A stretch of 64,000 bases of DNA from Colletes latitarsis (taxonomy: Eukaryota > Arthropoda > Insecta > Hymenoptera > Colletidae): NCBI RefSeq assembly GCF_051014445.1, contig NW_027488365.1, positions 45,208,001 through 45,272,000 of the forward strand, read 5' to 3'. Under the pieces are notes generated by a model that did not search any database, had not been told where the DNA came from, and was given only the letters and a program-made list of their open reading frames with translations. The position numbers and the translations under genes were made by a program. Positions 1 through 11,479 of the stretch are shown here, one piece after another (within the stretch, counting starts at the first letter, position 1; every line of letters begins with the position of its first letter).

Positions 1-680
1 TAACACCGGTTACGTCTGGGTTAGTTCTGGGAAATGCGCGCATCTGGCTTATTCTTTCGCCTTCTTCGCATACTTGTTGGCCAGATCCTGGGTTTTTTTC
101 GTGTTTCAATCACGTAGTAATGTGGTAACACATTGTGGCAGTCTATTAAACCTGGATTCGGACAGTATTTTAGAGGATAACACCGGTTAGGTCTGGGTTA
201 GGTCTGGGTTATGCCCGCATCTGGCTCATGATTTTGCCTTCTTCGCATACTTGTTGGCCAGATCCTGGGTTTTTTTCGTGTTTGAATCACGTAGTAATGT
301 GGTAATACACTGAAGCAGTCAATTAAACCTGGTTTCGATCAATATTTTAGAGGATAACACCGGTTAGGTCTGGGTTAGGTCTGGGATATGCGCGCATCTG
401 GCGTATGCTTTCGCCTTTTTCGCAAAATTGTTGGCCAGATCCTGGGTTTTTTCCGTGTTTGAATCACGTAGTAATGTTGTACCACACTGAGGCAGTCAAT
501 TAAACCTGGATTCGGACAGTATTTTAGAGGATAACACCGGTTAGGTCTGGGTTAGGTCTGTGTTATACCCGCATCTGGCTCATGATTTTGCCTTCTTCGC
601 ATACTTGTTGGCCAGATCCTGGGTTTTTTTCGTGCTTCAATCACGTAGTAATGTGGTAACACACTGAAGCAGTCAATTAA
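1..680 (+). repeat. Truncated copy of the 4.4-5.4 kb block
   Basis: Bases 1 to about 110 match the monomer starting at 4401 (CGGTTACGTCTGGG, TTAGTTCTGGGAAATGCGCG). From there to about 680 the match is to sequence 4754 bp downstream, including rare markers CACATTGTGGCAG (131 and 4885), GGCGTATGC (401 and 5155) and TGTGTTATACCC (561 and 5315). Relative to the 4401 block, 354 bp (two monomers) are absent, so the first monomer is a fusion joined in the conserved core. Confidence 0.85.
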
Positions 681-1061
681 ATCTGGTTTCGAGCAATATT
701 TCAGAGGATAACACCGGTTAGGTCTGGGTTAGGTCTGGGATATGCGCGCATCTGGCTTATACTTTCGCCTTTTTCGCAAACTTGTTGGCTAGATCCTGGG
801 TTTTTTCCGGTTTGAATAACGCAGTAATGTGGTACCACACTGAAGCAGTCAATTAAACCTGGTTTCGATCAATATTTTAGAGGATAACGCCGGTTAGGTC
901 TGGGTTAGGTCTGGGAAATGCGCGCATCTGGCTTATACTTTCGCCTTCTTCGCATACTTGTTGGCCAGATCCTGGGTTTTTTTCGTGTTTGAATCACGTA
1001 GGAATGTGGTAACACACTGAAGCAGTCAACTAAACCTGGTTTCGATCAATATTTTAGAGGA

Positions 1062-1227
1062 TAACGCCGGTTAGGTCTGGGAAATGCGCGCATCTGGCTT
1101 ATACTGTCGCCTTTTTCGCAAACTTGTTGGCCAGATCCTGGGTTTTTTTCGTGTTTGAATCACGTAGTAATGTGGTAACACACTGAAGCAGTCAATTAAA
1201 CCTTGGTTCGATCAATATTTCAGAGGA
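1062..1227 (+). repeat. Contracted monomer, 166 bp, one 11-bp subrepeat
   Basis: The distance to the next TAACACCGG is 166 bp. Exactly one GGTTAGGTCTG unit is missing, so the sequence passes from GGTTAGGTCTGGGAAATG directly into a GCGCGCATCTGG left part. It is the first of three such monomers in the window. Slippage or unequal pairing between the two direct subrepeats explains the 11-bp loss. Confidence 0.93.
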
Positions 1228-3117
1228 TAACACCGGTTAGGTCTGGGTTAGGTCCGGGATATGCCCGCATCTGGCTCATGATTTTGCCTTCTTCGCATAC
1301 TTGTTGGCCAGATCCTGGGTTTTTTCCGTGTTTGGATCACGTAGTAATGTGGTAACACACTGAAGCAGTCAATTAAACCTGGTTTCGATCAATATTTCAG
1401 AGGATAACACCGGTTAGGTCTGGGTTAGGTCTGGGAAATGCGCGCATCTGGCTTACACTTTCGCCTTCTTCGCATACTTGTTGGCCAGATCCTGGGTTTT
1501 TTTCGTGTTTGAATCACGTAGTAATGTGGTAACACACTGAAGCAGTCAATTAATCCTGGTTTCGATCAATATTTCACAGGATAACACCGGTTAGGTCTGG
1601 GTTAGGTCCGGAATATGCCCGTATCTGGCTCATGATTTTGCTTTCTTCGCATACTTGTTGGCCAGATCCTGGGTTTTTTTCGTGCTTGAATCACGTAGTA
1701 ATGTGGTAACACACTGAAGCAGTCAATTAAACTTGGTTTCGATCAATATTTCAGAGGATAACACCGGTTAGGTCTGGGTTAGGTCTGGGATTTGCGTGCA
1801 TATGGCTTATACTTTCGCCTTTTTCGCAAACTTGTTGGCCAGATCCTGGGTTTTTTTCGTGTTTGAATCACGTAGTAATGTGGTAACACACTGAAGCAGT
1901 CAATTAAACCTGGTTTCGATCAATATTTTAGAGGATAACACCGGTTAGGTCTGGGTTAGGTCTGGGATATGCCCGCATCTGGCTCATGATTTTGCCTTCT
2001 TCGCATACTTGTTGGCCAGATCCTGGGCTTTTTTCGTGTTTGAATCACGTAGTAATGTGGTAATACACTGAAGCAGTCAATAAAACCTGGTTTCGATCAA
2101 TATTTTAGAGGATAACACCGGTTAGGTCTGGGTTAGGTCTGGGTTATGTCCGCACCTGGCTCATGATTTTGCCTTCTTCGCATACTTGTTGGCCAGATCT
2201 TGGGTTTTTTTCGTGTTTGAATCACGTAGTAATGTGGTAACACACTGAAGCAGTCAATTAAACCTGGTTTCGATCAATATTTTAGAGGATAACACCGGTT
2301 AGGTCTGGGTTAGGTCTGGGTTATGCCCGCATCCGGCTCATGATTTTGCCTTCTTCGCATACTTGTTGGCCAGATCCTGGGTTTTTTTCGTGTTTGAATC
2401 ACGTAGTAATGTGGTAACACACTGAAGCAGTCAATTAAACCTGGTTTCGATCAATATTTCAGAGGATAACACCGGTTAGGTCTGGGTTAGGTCTGGGATA
2501 TGCGCGCATCTGGCTTATGCTTTCGCCTTTTTCGCAAACTTGTTGGCCAGATCCTGGGTTTTTTCCGTGTTTGAATCACGTAGAAATGTTGTACCACACT
2601 GAGGCAGTCAATTAAACCTGGATTCGGACAGTATTTTAGAGGATAACACCGGTTAGGTCTGGGTTAGGTCTGGGTTATGCCCGCATCTGGCTCATGATTT
2701 TGCCTTCTTCGCATACTTGTTGGCCAGATCCTGGGTTTTTTCCGTGTTTGAATCACGTAGTAATGTGGTAACACACTGAAGCAGTCAATTAAACCTGGTT
2801 TCGATCAATATTTCAGAGGATAACACCGGTTAGGTCTGGGTTAGGTCTGGGAAATGCGCGCATCTGGCTTATTCTTTCGCCTCCTTCGCATACTTGTTGG
2901 CCAGATCCTGGGTTTTTTTCGTCTTTGAATCACGAAGGAATGTGGTAACACACTGAAGCAGTCAATTAAACCCGGTTTCGATCAATATTTTAGAGGATAA
3001 CACCGGTTAGGTCTGGGTTAGGTCCGGGATATGCCCGCATCTGGCTCATGATTTTGCCTTCTTCGCATACTTGTTGGCCAGATCCTGGGTTTTTTTCGGG
3101 TTTGAATCACGTAGTAA

Positions 3118-3129
3118 TGTGGTACCACA
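3118..3129 (+). repeat. 12-bp perfect palindrome TGTGGTACCACA (example)
   Basis: Type D monomers and a few others carry this perfect palindrome where type A has TGTGGTAACACA and type B TGTTGTACCACA. Further copies lie at 17611, 26098 and 28573, among others. It could be a dimer binding site, but nothing in the sequence names a protein. Confidence 0.85.
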
Positions 3130-3174
3130 CAGAAACAGTCCATTAAACCTGGATTCGGACAGTATTTTGGAGGA

Positions 3175-3351
3175 TAACACTGGTTAGGCTCGGGTTTCGT
3201 CTGGGTTATGTCCGCACCTGGCTCATGATTTTGCCTTCTTCGCATACTTGTTGGCCAGATCCTGGGTTTTTTCCGTGTTTGAATCACGTAGTAATGTGGT
3301 AACACACTGAAGCAGTCAATTAAACCTGGTTTCGATCAATATTTCAGAGGA
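3175..3351 (+). repeat. Divergent monomer with decayed 11-bp subrepeats, copy 1
   Basis: The subrepeat block reads CTGGTTAGGCTCGGGTTTCG then TCTGGGTTATGTCCGCACC, so the second TTAGG is lost. On the minus strand this removes a TAA that closes the same frame in ordinary monomers, which is why a 95-codon open frame (3018-3305, minus) appears across it. I regard that frame as accidental. Confidence 0.88.
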
Positions 3352-4058
3352 TAACACCGGTTAGGTCTGGGTTAGGTCTGGAAATGCGCGCATCTGGCTT
3401 ATTCTTTCGCCTTCTTCGCATACTTGTTGGCCAGATCCTGGGTTTTTTTCGTGATTGAATCACGTAGGAATGTGGTAACACACTGAAGCAGTCAATTAAA
3501 CCTGGTTTCGATCAATATTTTAGAGGATAACACCGGTTAGGTCTGGGTTAGGTCTGGGTTATGCCCGCATCTGGCTCATGATTTTGCCTTCTTCGCATAC
3601 TTGTTGGCCAGATCCTGGGTTTTTTTCGTGTTTGAATCACGTAGTAATGTGGTAACACACTGAAGCAGTCAATTAAACCCGGTTTCGATCAATATTTCAG
3701 AGGATAACACCGGTTAGGTCTGGGTTAGGTCCGGGATATGCCCGCATCTGGCTCATGATTTTGCCTTCTTCGCATACTTGTTGGCCAGATCCTGGGTTTT
3801 TTTCGTGTTTGAATCACGTAGTAATTTGGTAACACACTGAAGCTGTCAATTAAACCTGGTTTCGATCAATATTTTAGAGGATAACACCGGTTAGGTCTGG
3901 GTTAGGTCTGGGTTATGCCCGCATCTGGCTCATGATTTTGGCTTCTTCGCATACTTGTTGGCCAGATCCTGGGTTTTTTTCGTGTTTGAATCACGTAGTA
4001 ATGTGGTAACACACTGAAGCTGTCAATTAAACCTGGTTTCGATCAATATTTTAGAGGA

Positions 4059-4224
4059 TAACACCGGTTAGGTCTGGGTTATGCCCGCATCTGGCTCATG
4101 ATTTTGCCTTCTTCGCATACTTGTTGGCCAGATCCTGGGTTTTTTTCGTGTTTGAATCACGTAGTAATGTGGTAACACACTGAAGCAGTCAATTAAACCT
4201 GGTTTCGATCAATATTTCAGAGGA
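4059..4224 (+). repeat. Contracted monomer, 166 bp, one 11-bp subrepeat
   Basis: A type A monomer with only one GGTTAGGTCTG before GGTTATGCCC. The next unit starts 166 bp later. Its neighbours and right part differ from those of the contraction at 1062, so it is probably an independent event. Confidence 0.93.
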
Positions 4225-4400
4225 TAACACCGGTTAGGTCTGGGTTAGGTCTGGGTTATGCCCGCATCTGGCTCATGATTTGCCTTCTTCGCATACTTGT
4301 TGGCCAGATCCTGGGTTTTTTTCGTGTTTCAATCACGTAGTAATGTGGTAACACACTGAAGCAGTCAATTAAACCTGGTTTCGATCAATATTTCAGAGGA

Positions 4401-6878
4401 TAACACCGGTTACGTCTGGGTTAGTTCTGGGAAATGCGCGCATCTGGCTTATTCTTTCGCCTTCTTCGCATACTTGTTGGCCAGATCCTGGGTTTTTTTC
4501 GTGTTTGAATCACGTAGGAATGTGGTAACACACTGAAGCAGTCAATTAAACCTGGTTTCGATCAATATTTTAGAGGATAACACCGGTTAGGTCTGGGTTA
4601 GGTCCGGGATATGCCCACATCTGGCTCATGATTTTGCCTTCCTCGCATACTTGTTGGCCAGATCCTGGGTTTTTTTCGTGTCTGAATCACGTAGTAATGT
4701 GGTAATACACTGAAGCAGTCAATTAAACCTGGTTTCGATCAATATTTTAGAGGATAACACCGGTTAGGTCTGGGTTAGGTCTGGGTTATGCCCGCATCTG
4801 GCTCATGATTTTGCCTTCTTCGCATACTTGTTGGCCAGATCCTGGGTTTTTTTCGTGTTTCAATCACGTAGTAATGTGGTAACACATTGTGGCAGTCTAT
4901 TAAACCTGGATTCGGACAGTATTTTAGAGGATAACACCGGTTAGGTCTGGGTTAGGTCTGGGTTATGCCCGCATCTGGCTCATGATTTTGCCTTCTTCGC
5001 ATACTTGTTGGCCAGATCCTGGGTTTTTTTCGTGTTTGAATCACGTAGTAATGTGGTAATACACTGAAGCAGTCAATTAAACCTGGTTTCGATCAATATT
5101 TTAGAGGATAACACCGGTTAGGTCTGGGTTAGGTCTGGGATATGCGCGCATCTGGCGTATGCTTTCGCCTTTTTCGCAAAATTGTTGGCCAGATCCTGGG
5201 TTTTTTCCGTGTTTGAATCACGTAGTAATGTTGTACCACACTGAGGCAGTCAATTAAACCTGGATTCGGACAGTATTTTAGAGGATAACACCGGTTAGGT
5301 CTGGGTTAGGTCTGTGTTATACCCGCATCTGGCTCATGATTTTGCCTTCTTCGCATACTTGTTGGCCAGATCCTGGGTTTTTTTCGTGCTTCAATCACGT
5401 AGTAATGTGGTAACACACTGAAGCAGTCAATTAAACCTGGTTTCGATCAATATTTTAGAGGATAACACCGGTTAGGTCTGGGTTAGGTCTGGGATATGCC
5501 CGCATCTGGCTCATGATTTTGCCTTCTTCGCATACTTGTTGGCCAGATCTTGGGTTTTTTTCGTGTTTGAATCACGTAGTTATGTGGTAACACACTGAAG
5601 CAGTCAATTAAACCTGGTTTCGATCAATATTTTAGAGGATAACACCGGTTAGGTCTGTGTTAGGTCTGGGATTTGCGCGCATCTGGCTTATACTTTCGCC
5701 TTTTTCGCAAACTTGTTGGCCATATCCTGGGTATTTTCCGTGTTTGAATCCCGTAGTAATGTGGTAACACACTGAAGCAGTCAATTAAACCTGGTTTCGA
5801 TCAATATTTCAGAGGATAACACCGGTTAGGTCTGGGTTAGGTCTGGGTTATGCGCGCATCTGGCTCATGATTTTGCCTTCTTCGCATACTTGTTGGCCAG
5901 ATCCTGGGTTTTTTTCGTGTTTGAATCACGTAGTAACGTGGTAATACACTGAAGCAGTCAATTAAACCTTGTTTCGATCAATATTTTAGAGGATAACACC
6001 GGTTAGGTCTGGGTTAGGTCTGGGTTATGCCCGCATCTGGCTCATGATTTTGCCTTCTTCGCATACTTGTTGGGCAGATCCTGGGTTTTTTTCGTGTTTG
6101 AATCACGTAGTAATGTGGTAACACACTGAAGCTGTCAATTAAACCTGGTTTCGATCAATATTTTAGAGGATAACACCGGTTAGGTCTGGGTTAGGTCTGG
6201 GTAATGCCCGCATCTGGCTCATGATTTTGCCTTCATCGCATACTTGTTGGCCAGATCCTGGGTTTTTTCCGTGTTTGAATCACGTAGTAATGTGGGAACA
6301 CACTGAAGCAGTCTTTTAAACCTGGTTTCGATCAATGTTTCAGAGGATAACACAGGTTAGGTCTGGGTTAGGTCTGGGATATGCGCGCATCTGGCTCATG
6401 ATTTTGCCTTCTTCGCATAGTTGTTGGCCAGATCCTGGGTTTTTTTCGTGTTTGAATCACGTAGTAATGTGGTAACACACTGAAGCTGTCAATTAAACCT
6501 GGCTTCGATCAATATTTTAGAGGATAACACCGGTTAGGTCTGGGTTAGGTCTGGGTTATGCCCGCATCTGGCTCATGATTTTGCCTTCTTCGCATACTTG
6601 TTGGCCATATCCTGGGTTTTTTTCGTGTTTGAATCACGTAGTAATGTGGTAACACACTGAAGCAGTCAATTAAACCTGGTTTCGATCAATATTTCAGAGG
6701 ATAACACCGGTTAGGTCAGGGTTAGGTCTGGGTTATGCCCGCATCTGGCTCATGATTTTGCCTTCTTCGCATACTTGTTGGCCAGATCTTGGGTTTTTTT
6801 CGGGTTTGAATCACGTAGTAATGTGGTACCGCACAGAAACAGTCCATTAAACCTGGTTTCGATCAATATTTCAGAGGA
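4401..6878 (+). repeat. 2478-bp higher-order unit, copy 1 (14 monomers)
   Basis: Rare markers recur exactly 2478 bp (14 x 177) later: TTACGTCTGGGTTAGTTC (4410 and 6888), GGCGTATGC, TGTGTTATACCC (5315 and 7793), CATATCCTGGGTATTTTCC (5721 and 8199), CAGTCTTTTAAACC (6313 and 8791) and CCGCACAGAAAC (6829 and 9307). Few differences are seen between copies. The match ends after about 6850/9328, where copy 1 returns to a GGTTTCGATC right part and copy 2 has GGATTCGGAC. Confidence 0.93.
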
Positions 6879-9356
6879 TAACACCGGTTACGTCTGGGTT
6901 AGTTCTGGGAAATGCGCGCATCTGGCTTATTCTTTCGCCTTCTTCGCATACTTGTTGGCCAGATCCTGGGTTTTTTTCGTGTTTGAATCACGTAGGAATG
7001 TGGTAACACACTGAAGCAGTCAATTAAACCTGGTTTCGATCAATATTTTAGAGGATAACACCGGTTAGGTCTGGGTTAGGTCCGGGATATGCCCACATCT
7101 GGCTCATGATTTTGCCTTCCTCGCATACTTGTTGGCCAGATCCTGGGTTTTTTTCGTGTCTGAATCACGTAGTAATGTGGTAATACACTGAAGCAGTCAA
7201 TTAAACCTGGTTTCGATCAATATTTTAGAGGATAACACCGGTTAGGTCTGGGTTAGGTCCGGGATATGCCCGCATCTGGCTCATGATTTTGCCTTCTTCG
7301 CATACTTGTTGGCCAGATCCTGGGTTTTTTTCGTGTTTCAATCACGTAGTAATGTGGTAACACATTGTGGCAGTCTATTAAACCTGGATTCGGACAGTAT
7401 TTTAGAGGATAACACCGGTTAGGTCTGGGTTAGGTCTGGGTTATGCCCGCATCTGGCTCATGATTTTGCCTTCTTCGCATACTTGTTGGCCAGATCCTGG
7501 GTTTTTTTCGTGTTTGAATCACGTAGTAATGTGGTAATACACTGAAGCAGTCAATTAAACCTGGTTTCGATCAATATTTTAGAGGATAACACCGGTTAGG
7601 TCTGGGTTAGGTCTGGGATATGCGCGCATCTGGCGTATGCTTTCGCCTTTTTCGCAAAATTGTTGGCCAGATCCTGGGTTTTTTCCGTGTTTGAATCACG
7701 TAGTAATGTTGTACCACACTGAGGCAGTCAATTAAACCTGGATTCGGACAGTATTTTAGAGGATAACACCGGTTAGGTCTGGGTTAGGTCTGTGTTATAC
7801 CCGCATCTGGCTCATGATTTTGCCTTCTTCGCATACTTGTTGGCCAGATCCTGGGTTTTTTTCGTGCTTCAATCACGTAGTAATGTGGTAACACACTGAA
7901 GCAGTCAATTAAACCTGGTTTCGATCAATATTTTAGAGGATAACACCGGTTAGGTCTGGGTTAGGTCTGGGATATGCCCGCATCTGGCTCATGATTTTGC
8001 CTTCTTCGCATACTTGTTGGCCAGATCTTGGGTTTTTTTCGTGTTTGAATCACGTAGTTATGTGGTAACACACTGAAGCAGTCAATTAAACCTGGTTTCG
8101 ATCAATATTTTAGAGGATAACACCGGTTAGGTCTGTGTTAGGTCTGGGATTTGCGCGCATCTGGCTTATACTTTCGCCTTTTTCGCAAACTTGTTGGCCA
8201 TATCCTGGGTATTTTCCGTGTTTGAATCCCGTAGTAATGTGGTAACACACTGAAGCAGTCAATTAAACCTGGTTTCGATCAATATTTCAGAGGATAACAC
8301 CGGTTAGGTCTGGGTTAGGTCTGGGTTATGCGCGCATCTGGCTCATGATTTTGCCTTCTTCGCATACTTGTTGGCCAGATCCTGGGTTTTTTTCGTGTTT
8401 GAATCACGTAGTAACGTGGTAATACACTGAAGCAGTCAATTAAACCTTGTTTCGATCAATATTTTAGAGGATAACACCGGTTAGGTCTGGGTTAGGTCTG
8501 GGTTATGCCCGCATCTGGCTCATGATTTTGCCTTCTTCGCATACTTGTTGGGCAGATCCTGGGTTTTTTTCGTGTTTGAATCACGTAGTAATGTGGTAAC
8601 ACACTGAAGCTGTCAATTAAACCTGGTTTCGATCAATATTTTAGAGGATAACACCGGTTAGGTCTGGGTTAGGTCTGGGTAATGCCCGCATCTGGCTCAT
8701 GATTTTGCCTTCATCGCATACTTGTTGGCCAGATCCTGGGTTTTTTCCGTGTTTGAATCACGTAGTAATGTGGGAACACACTGAAGCAGTCTTTTAAACC
8801 TGGTTTCGATCAATGTTTCAGAGGATAACACAGGTTAGGTCTGGGTTAGGTCTGGGATATGCGCGCATCTGGCTCATGATTTTGCCTTCTTCGCATAGTT
8901 GTTGGCCAGATCCTGGGTTTTTTTCGTGTTTGAATCACGTAGTAATGTGGTAACACACTGAAGCTGTCAATTAAACCTGGCTTCGATCAATATTTTAGAG
9001 GATAACACCGGTTAGGTCTGGGTTAGGTCTGGGTTATGCCCGCATCTGGCTCATGATTTTGCCTTCTTCGCATACTTGTTGGCCATATCCTGGGTTTTTT
9101 TCGTGTTTGAATCACGTAGTAATGTGGTAACACACTGAAGCAGTCAATTAAACCTGGTTTCGATCAATATTTCAGAGGATAACACCGGTTAGGTCAGGGT
9201 TAGGTCTGGGTTATGCCCGCATCTGGCTCATGATTTTGCCTTCTTCGCATACTTGTTGGCCAGATCTTGGGTTTTTTTCGGGTTTGAATCACGTAGTAAT
9301 GTGGTACCGCACAGAAACAGTCCATTAAACCTGGATTCGGACAGTATTTTGGAGGA
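6879..9356 (+). repeat. 2478-bp higher-order unit, copy 2 (14 monomers)
   Basis: Second copy of the 4401 unit, directly adjoining it. One visible difference is a monomer near 7250 with GGTCCGGGATATGCCC where copy 1 has GGTCTGGGTTATGCCC, which looks like a short conversion tract because several linked positions differ together. Bases 6851-6878 at the junction show the right part of copy 1's last type D monomer replaced by a type A right part. Confidence 0.92.
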
Positions 9357-10790
9357 TAACACCAGTTAGGTCTGGGTTAGGTCTCGGAAATGCGCGCATC
9401 TGGCTTATTCTTTCGCCTTCTTCGCATACTTGTTGGCCATATCCTGGGTTTTTTCCGTGTTTGAATCACGTAGTAATGTGGTAACACACTGAAGCAGTCA
9501 ATTAAACCTGGTTTCGATCAATATTTCAGAGGATAACACCGGTTAGGTCTGGGTTAGGTCTGGGTTATGCCCGCATCCGGCTCATGATTTTGCCTTCTTC
9601 GCATACTTGTTGGCCAGATCCTGGGTTTTTTCCGTGTTTGAATCACGTAGTAATGTGGTAACACACTGAAGCAGTCAATTAAACCTGGTTTCGATCAATA
9701 TTTCAGAGGATAACACCGGTTAGGTCTGGGTTAGGTCTGGGAAATGCGCGCATCTGGCTTATTCTTTCGCCTTCTTCGCATACTTGTTGGCCAGATCCTG
9801 GCTTTTTTTCGTGTTTGAATCACGTAGGAATGTGGTAACACACTGAAGCAGTCAATTAAACCCGGTTTCGATCAATATTTTAGAGGATAACACCGGTTAG
9901 GTCTGGGTTAGGTCCGGGATATGCCCGCATCTGGCTCATGATTTTGCCTTCTTCGCATACTTGTTGGCCAGATCCTGGGTTTTTTTCGTGTTTGAATCAC
10001 GTAGTAATGTGGTAACACACTGAAGCTGCCAATTAAACTTGGTTTCGATCAATATTTTAGAGGATAACACCGGTTAGGTCTGGGTTAGGTCTGGGTTATG
10101 CCCGCATCTGGCTCATGATTTTGCCTTCTTCGCATACTTGTTGGCCAGATCCGGGGTTTTTTTCGGGTTTGAATCACGTAGTAATGTGGTACCACACAGA
10201 AACAGTCCATTAAACCTGGATTCGGACAGTATTTTGGAGGATAACACTGGTTAGGCTCGGGTTTCGTCTGGGTTATGTCCGCACCTGGCTCATGATTTTG
10301 CCTTCTTCGCATACTTGTTGGCCAGATCTTGGGTTTTTTTCGTGTTTGAATCACGTAGTAATGTGGTAACACACTGAAGCAGTCAATTAAACCTGGTTTC
10401 GATCAATATTTTAGAGGATAACACCGGTTAGGTCTGGATTAGTTCTGGGTTATGCCCGCATCTGGCTCATGATTTTGCCTTCTTCGCATACTTGTTGGCC
10501 AGATCTTGGGTTTTTTTCGTGTTTGAATCACGTAGTAATGTGGTAACACACTGAGGCAGTCAATTAAACCTGGTTTCGATCAATATTTTAGAGGATAACA
10601 CCGGTTAGGTCTGGGTTAGGTCTGGGTTATGCCCCCATCTGGCTCATGATTTTGCCTTCATCGCATACTTGTTGGCCAGATCCTGGGTTTTTTTCGTGTT
10701 TGAATCACGTAGTAATGTGGTAACACACTGAAGCAGTCAATTAAACCTGGTTTCGATCAATATTTTAGAGGATAACACCGGTTAGGTCTG
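9357..10790 (+). repeat. Dispersed block shared with 2.5-3.5 and 43.0-44.6 kb
   Basis: The order of monomers here, including a type D unit followed by the unusual TTAGGCTCGGGTTTCGTC monomer at 10242, recurs at 43.4-44.5 kb at an offset of 33628 bp (190 monomers minus 2 bp) and, in part, 7067 bp upstream near 2.8-3.4 kb. It is the longest-range relationship I can trace in the window. Confidence 0.85.
10242..10418 (+). repeat. Divergent monomer with decayed 11-bp subrepeats, copy 2
   Basis: Same TTAGGCTCGGGTTTCGTC change as the copy at 3175, 7067 bp downstream, again preceded by a type D monomer and giving an accidental minus-strand open frame at 10085-10372. It differs from copy 1 by CCAGATCTTGGG and a seven-T tract in the core. 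Confidence 0.88.
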
Positions 10791-11479
10791 GGTTAGGTCT
10801 GGGTTATGCCCGCATCTGGCTCATGATTTTGCCTTCATCGCATACTTGTTGGCCAGATCCTGGGTTTTTTCCGTGTTTGAATCACGTAGTAATGTGGTAA
10901 CACACTGAAGCAGTCAATTAAACCTGGTTTCGATCAATATTTCAGAGGATAACACCGGTTAGGTCTGGGTTAGGTCTGGAAATGCGCGCATCTGGCTTAT
11001 TCTTTCGCCTTCTTCGCATACATGTTGGCCAGATCCTGGGTTTTTTTCGTGATTGAATCACGTAGGAATGTGGTAACACACTGAAGCAGTCAATTAAACC
11101 TGGTTTCGATCAATATTTTAGAGGATAACACCGGTTAGGTCTGGGTTAGGTCTGGGTTATGCCCGCATCTGGCTCATGATTTTGCCTTCTTCGCATACTT
11201 GTTGGCCAGATCCTGGGTTTTTTTCGTGTTTGAATCACGTAGTAATGTGGTAACACACTGAAGCAGTCAATTAAACCTGGTTTCGATCAATATTTCAGAG
11301 GATAACACCGGTTAGGTCTGGGTTAGGTCCGGGATATGCCCGCATTTGGCTCATGATTTTGCCTTCTTCGCATACTTGTTGGCCAGATCCTGGGTTTTTT
11401 TCGTGTTTGAATCACGTAGTAATTTGGTAACACACAGAAGCTGTCAATTAAACCTGGTTTCGATCAATATTTTAGAGGA

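Larger units (their letters stand above)
685..4400 (+). repeat. Mixed monomers, no long internal period seen
   Basis: This stretch is satellite only, mainly type A with occasional B, C, D and E-like units and two contracted monomers. I saw no long exact tandem duplication inside it. Its 2.46-3.53 kb part is related to blocks near 9.5-10.9 and 43.0-44.6 kb. One monomer near 709 is 176 bp and combines a B-like left part with a GTGGTACCACACTGAAGC right part. Confidence 0.8.

Noticed and set aside
3018..3305. Minus-strand 95-codon open frame, with near copies at 10085-10372 and 43713-44000
   Set aside because: The frame is open only because one rare monomer changed TTAGG to TTTCG and so lost a TAA on the minus strand. 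The protein would be the monomer translated twice, with no recognisable domain, and it exists in three places because the block was duplicated.
6775..7014. Plus-strand 79-codon open frame
   Set aside because: It straddles the junction of the two 2478-bp units and reads through one unusual monomer (GGTTACGTC removes a TAG). The translation is repeat sequence only.
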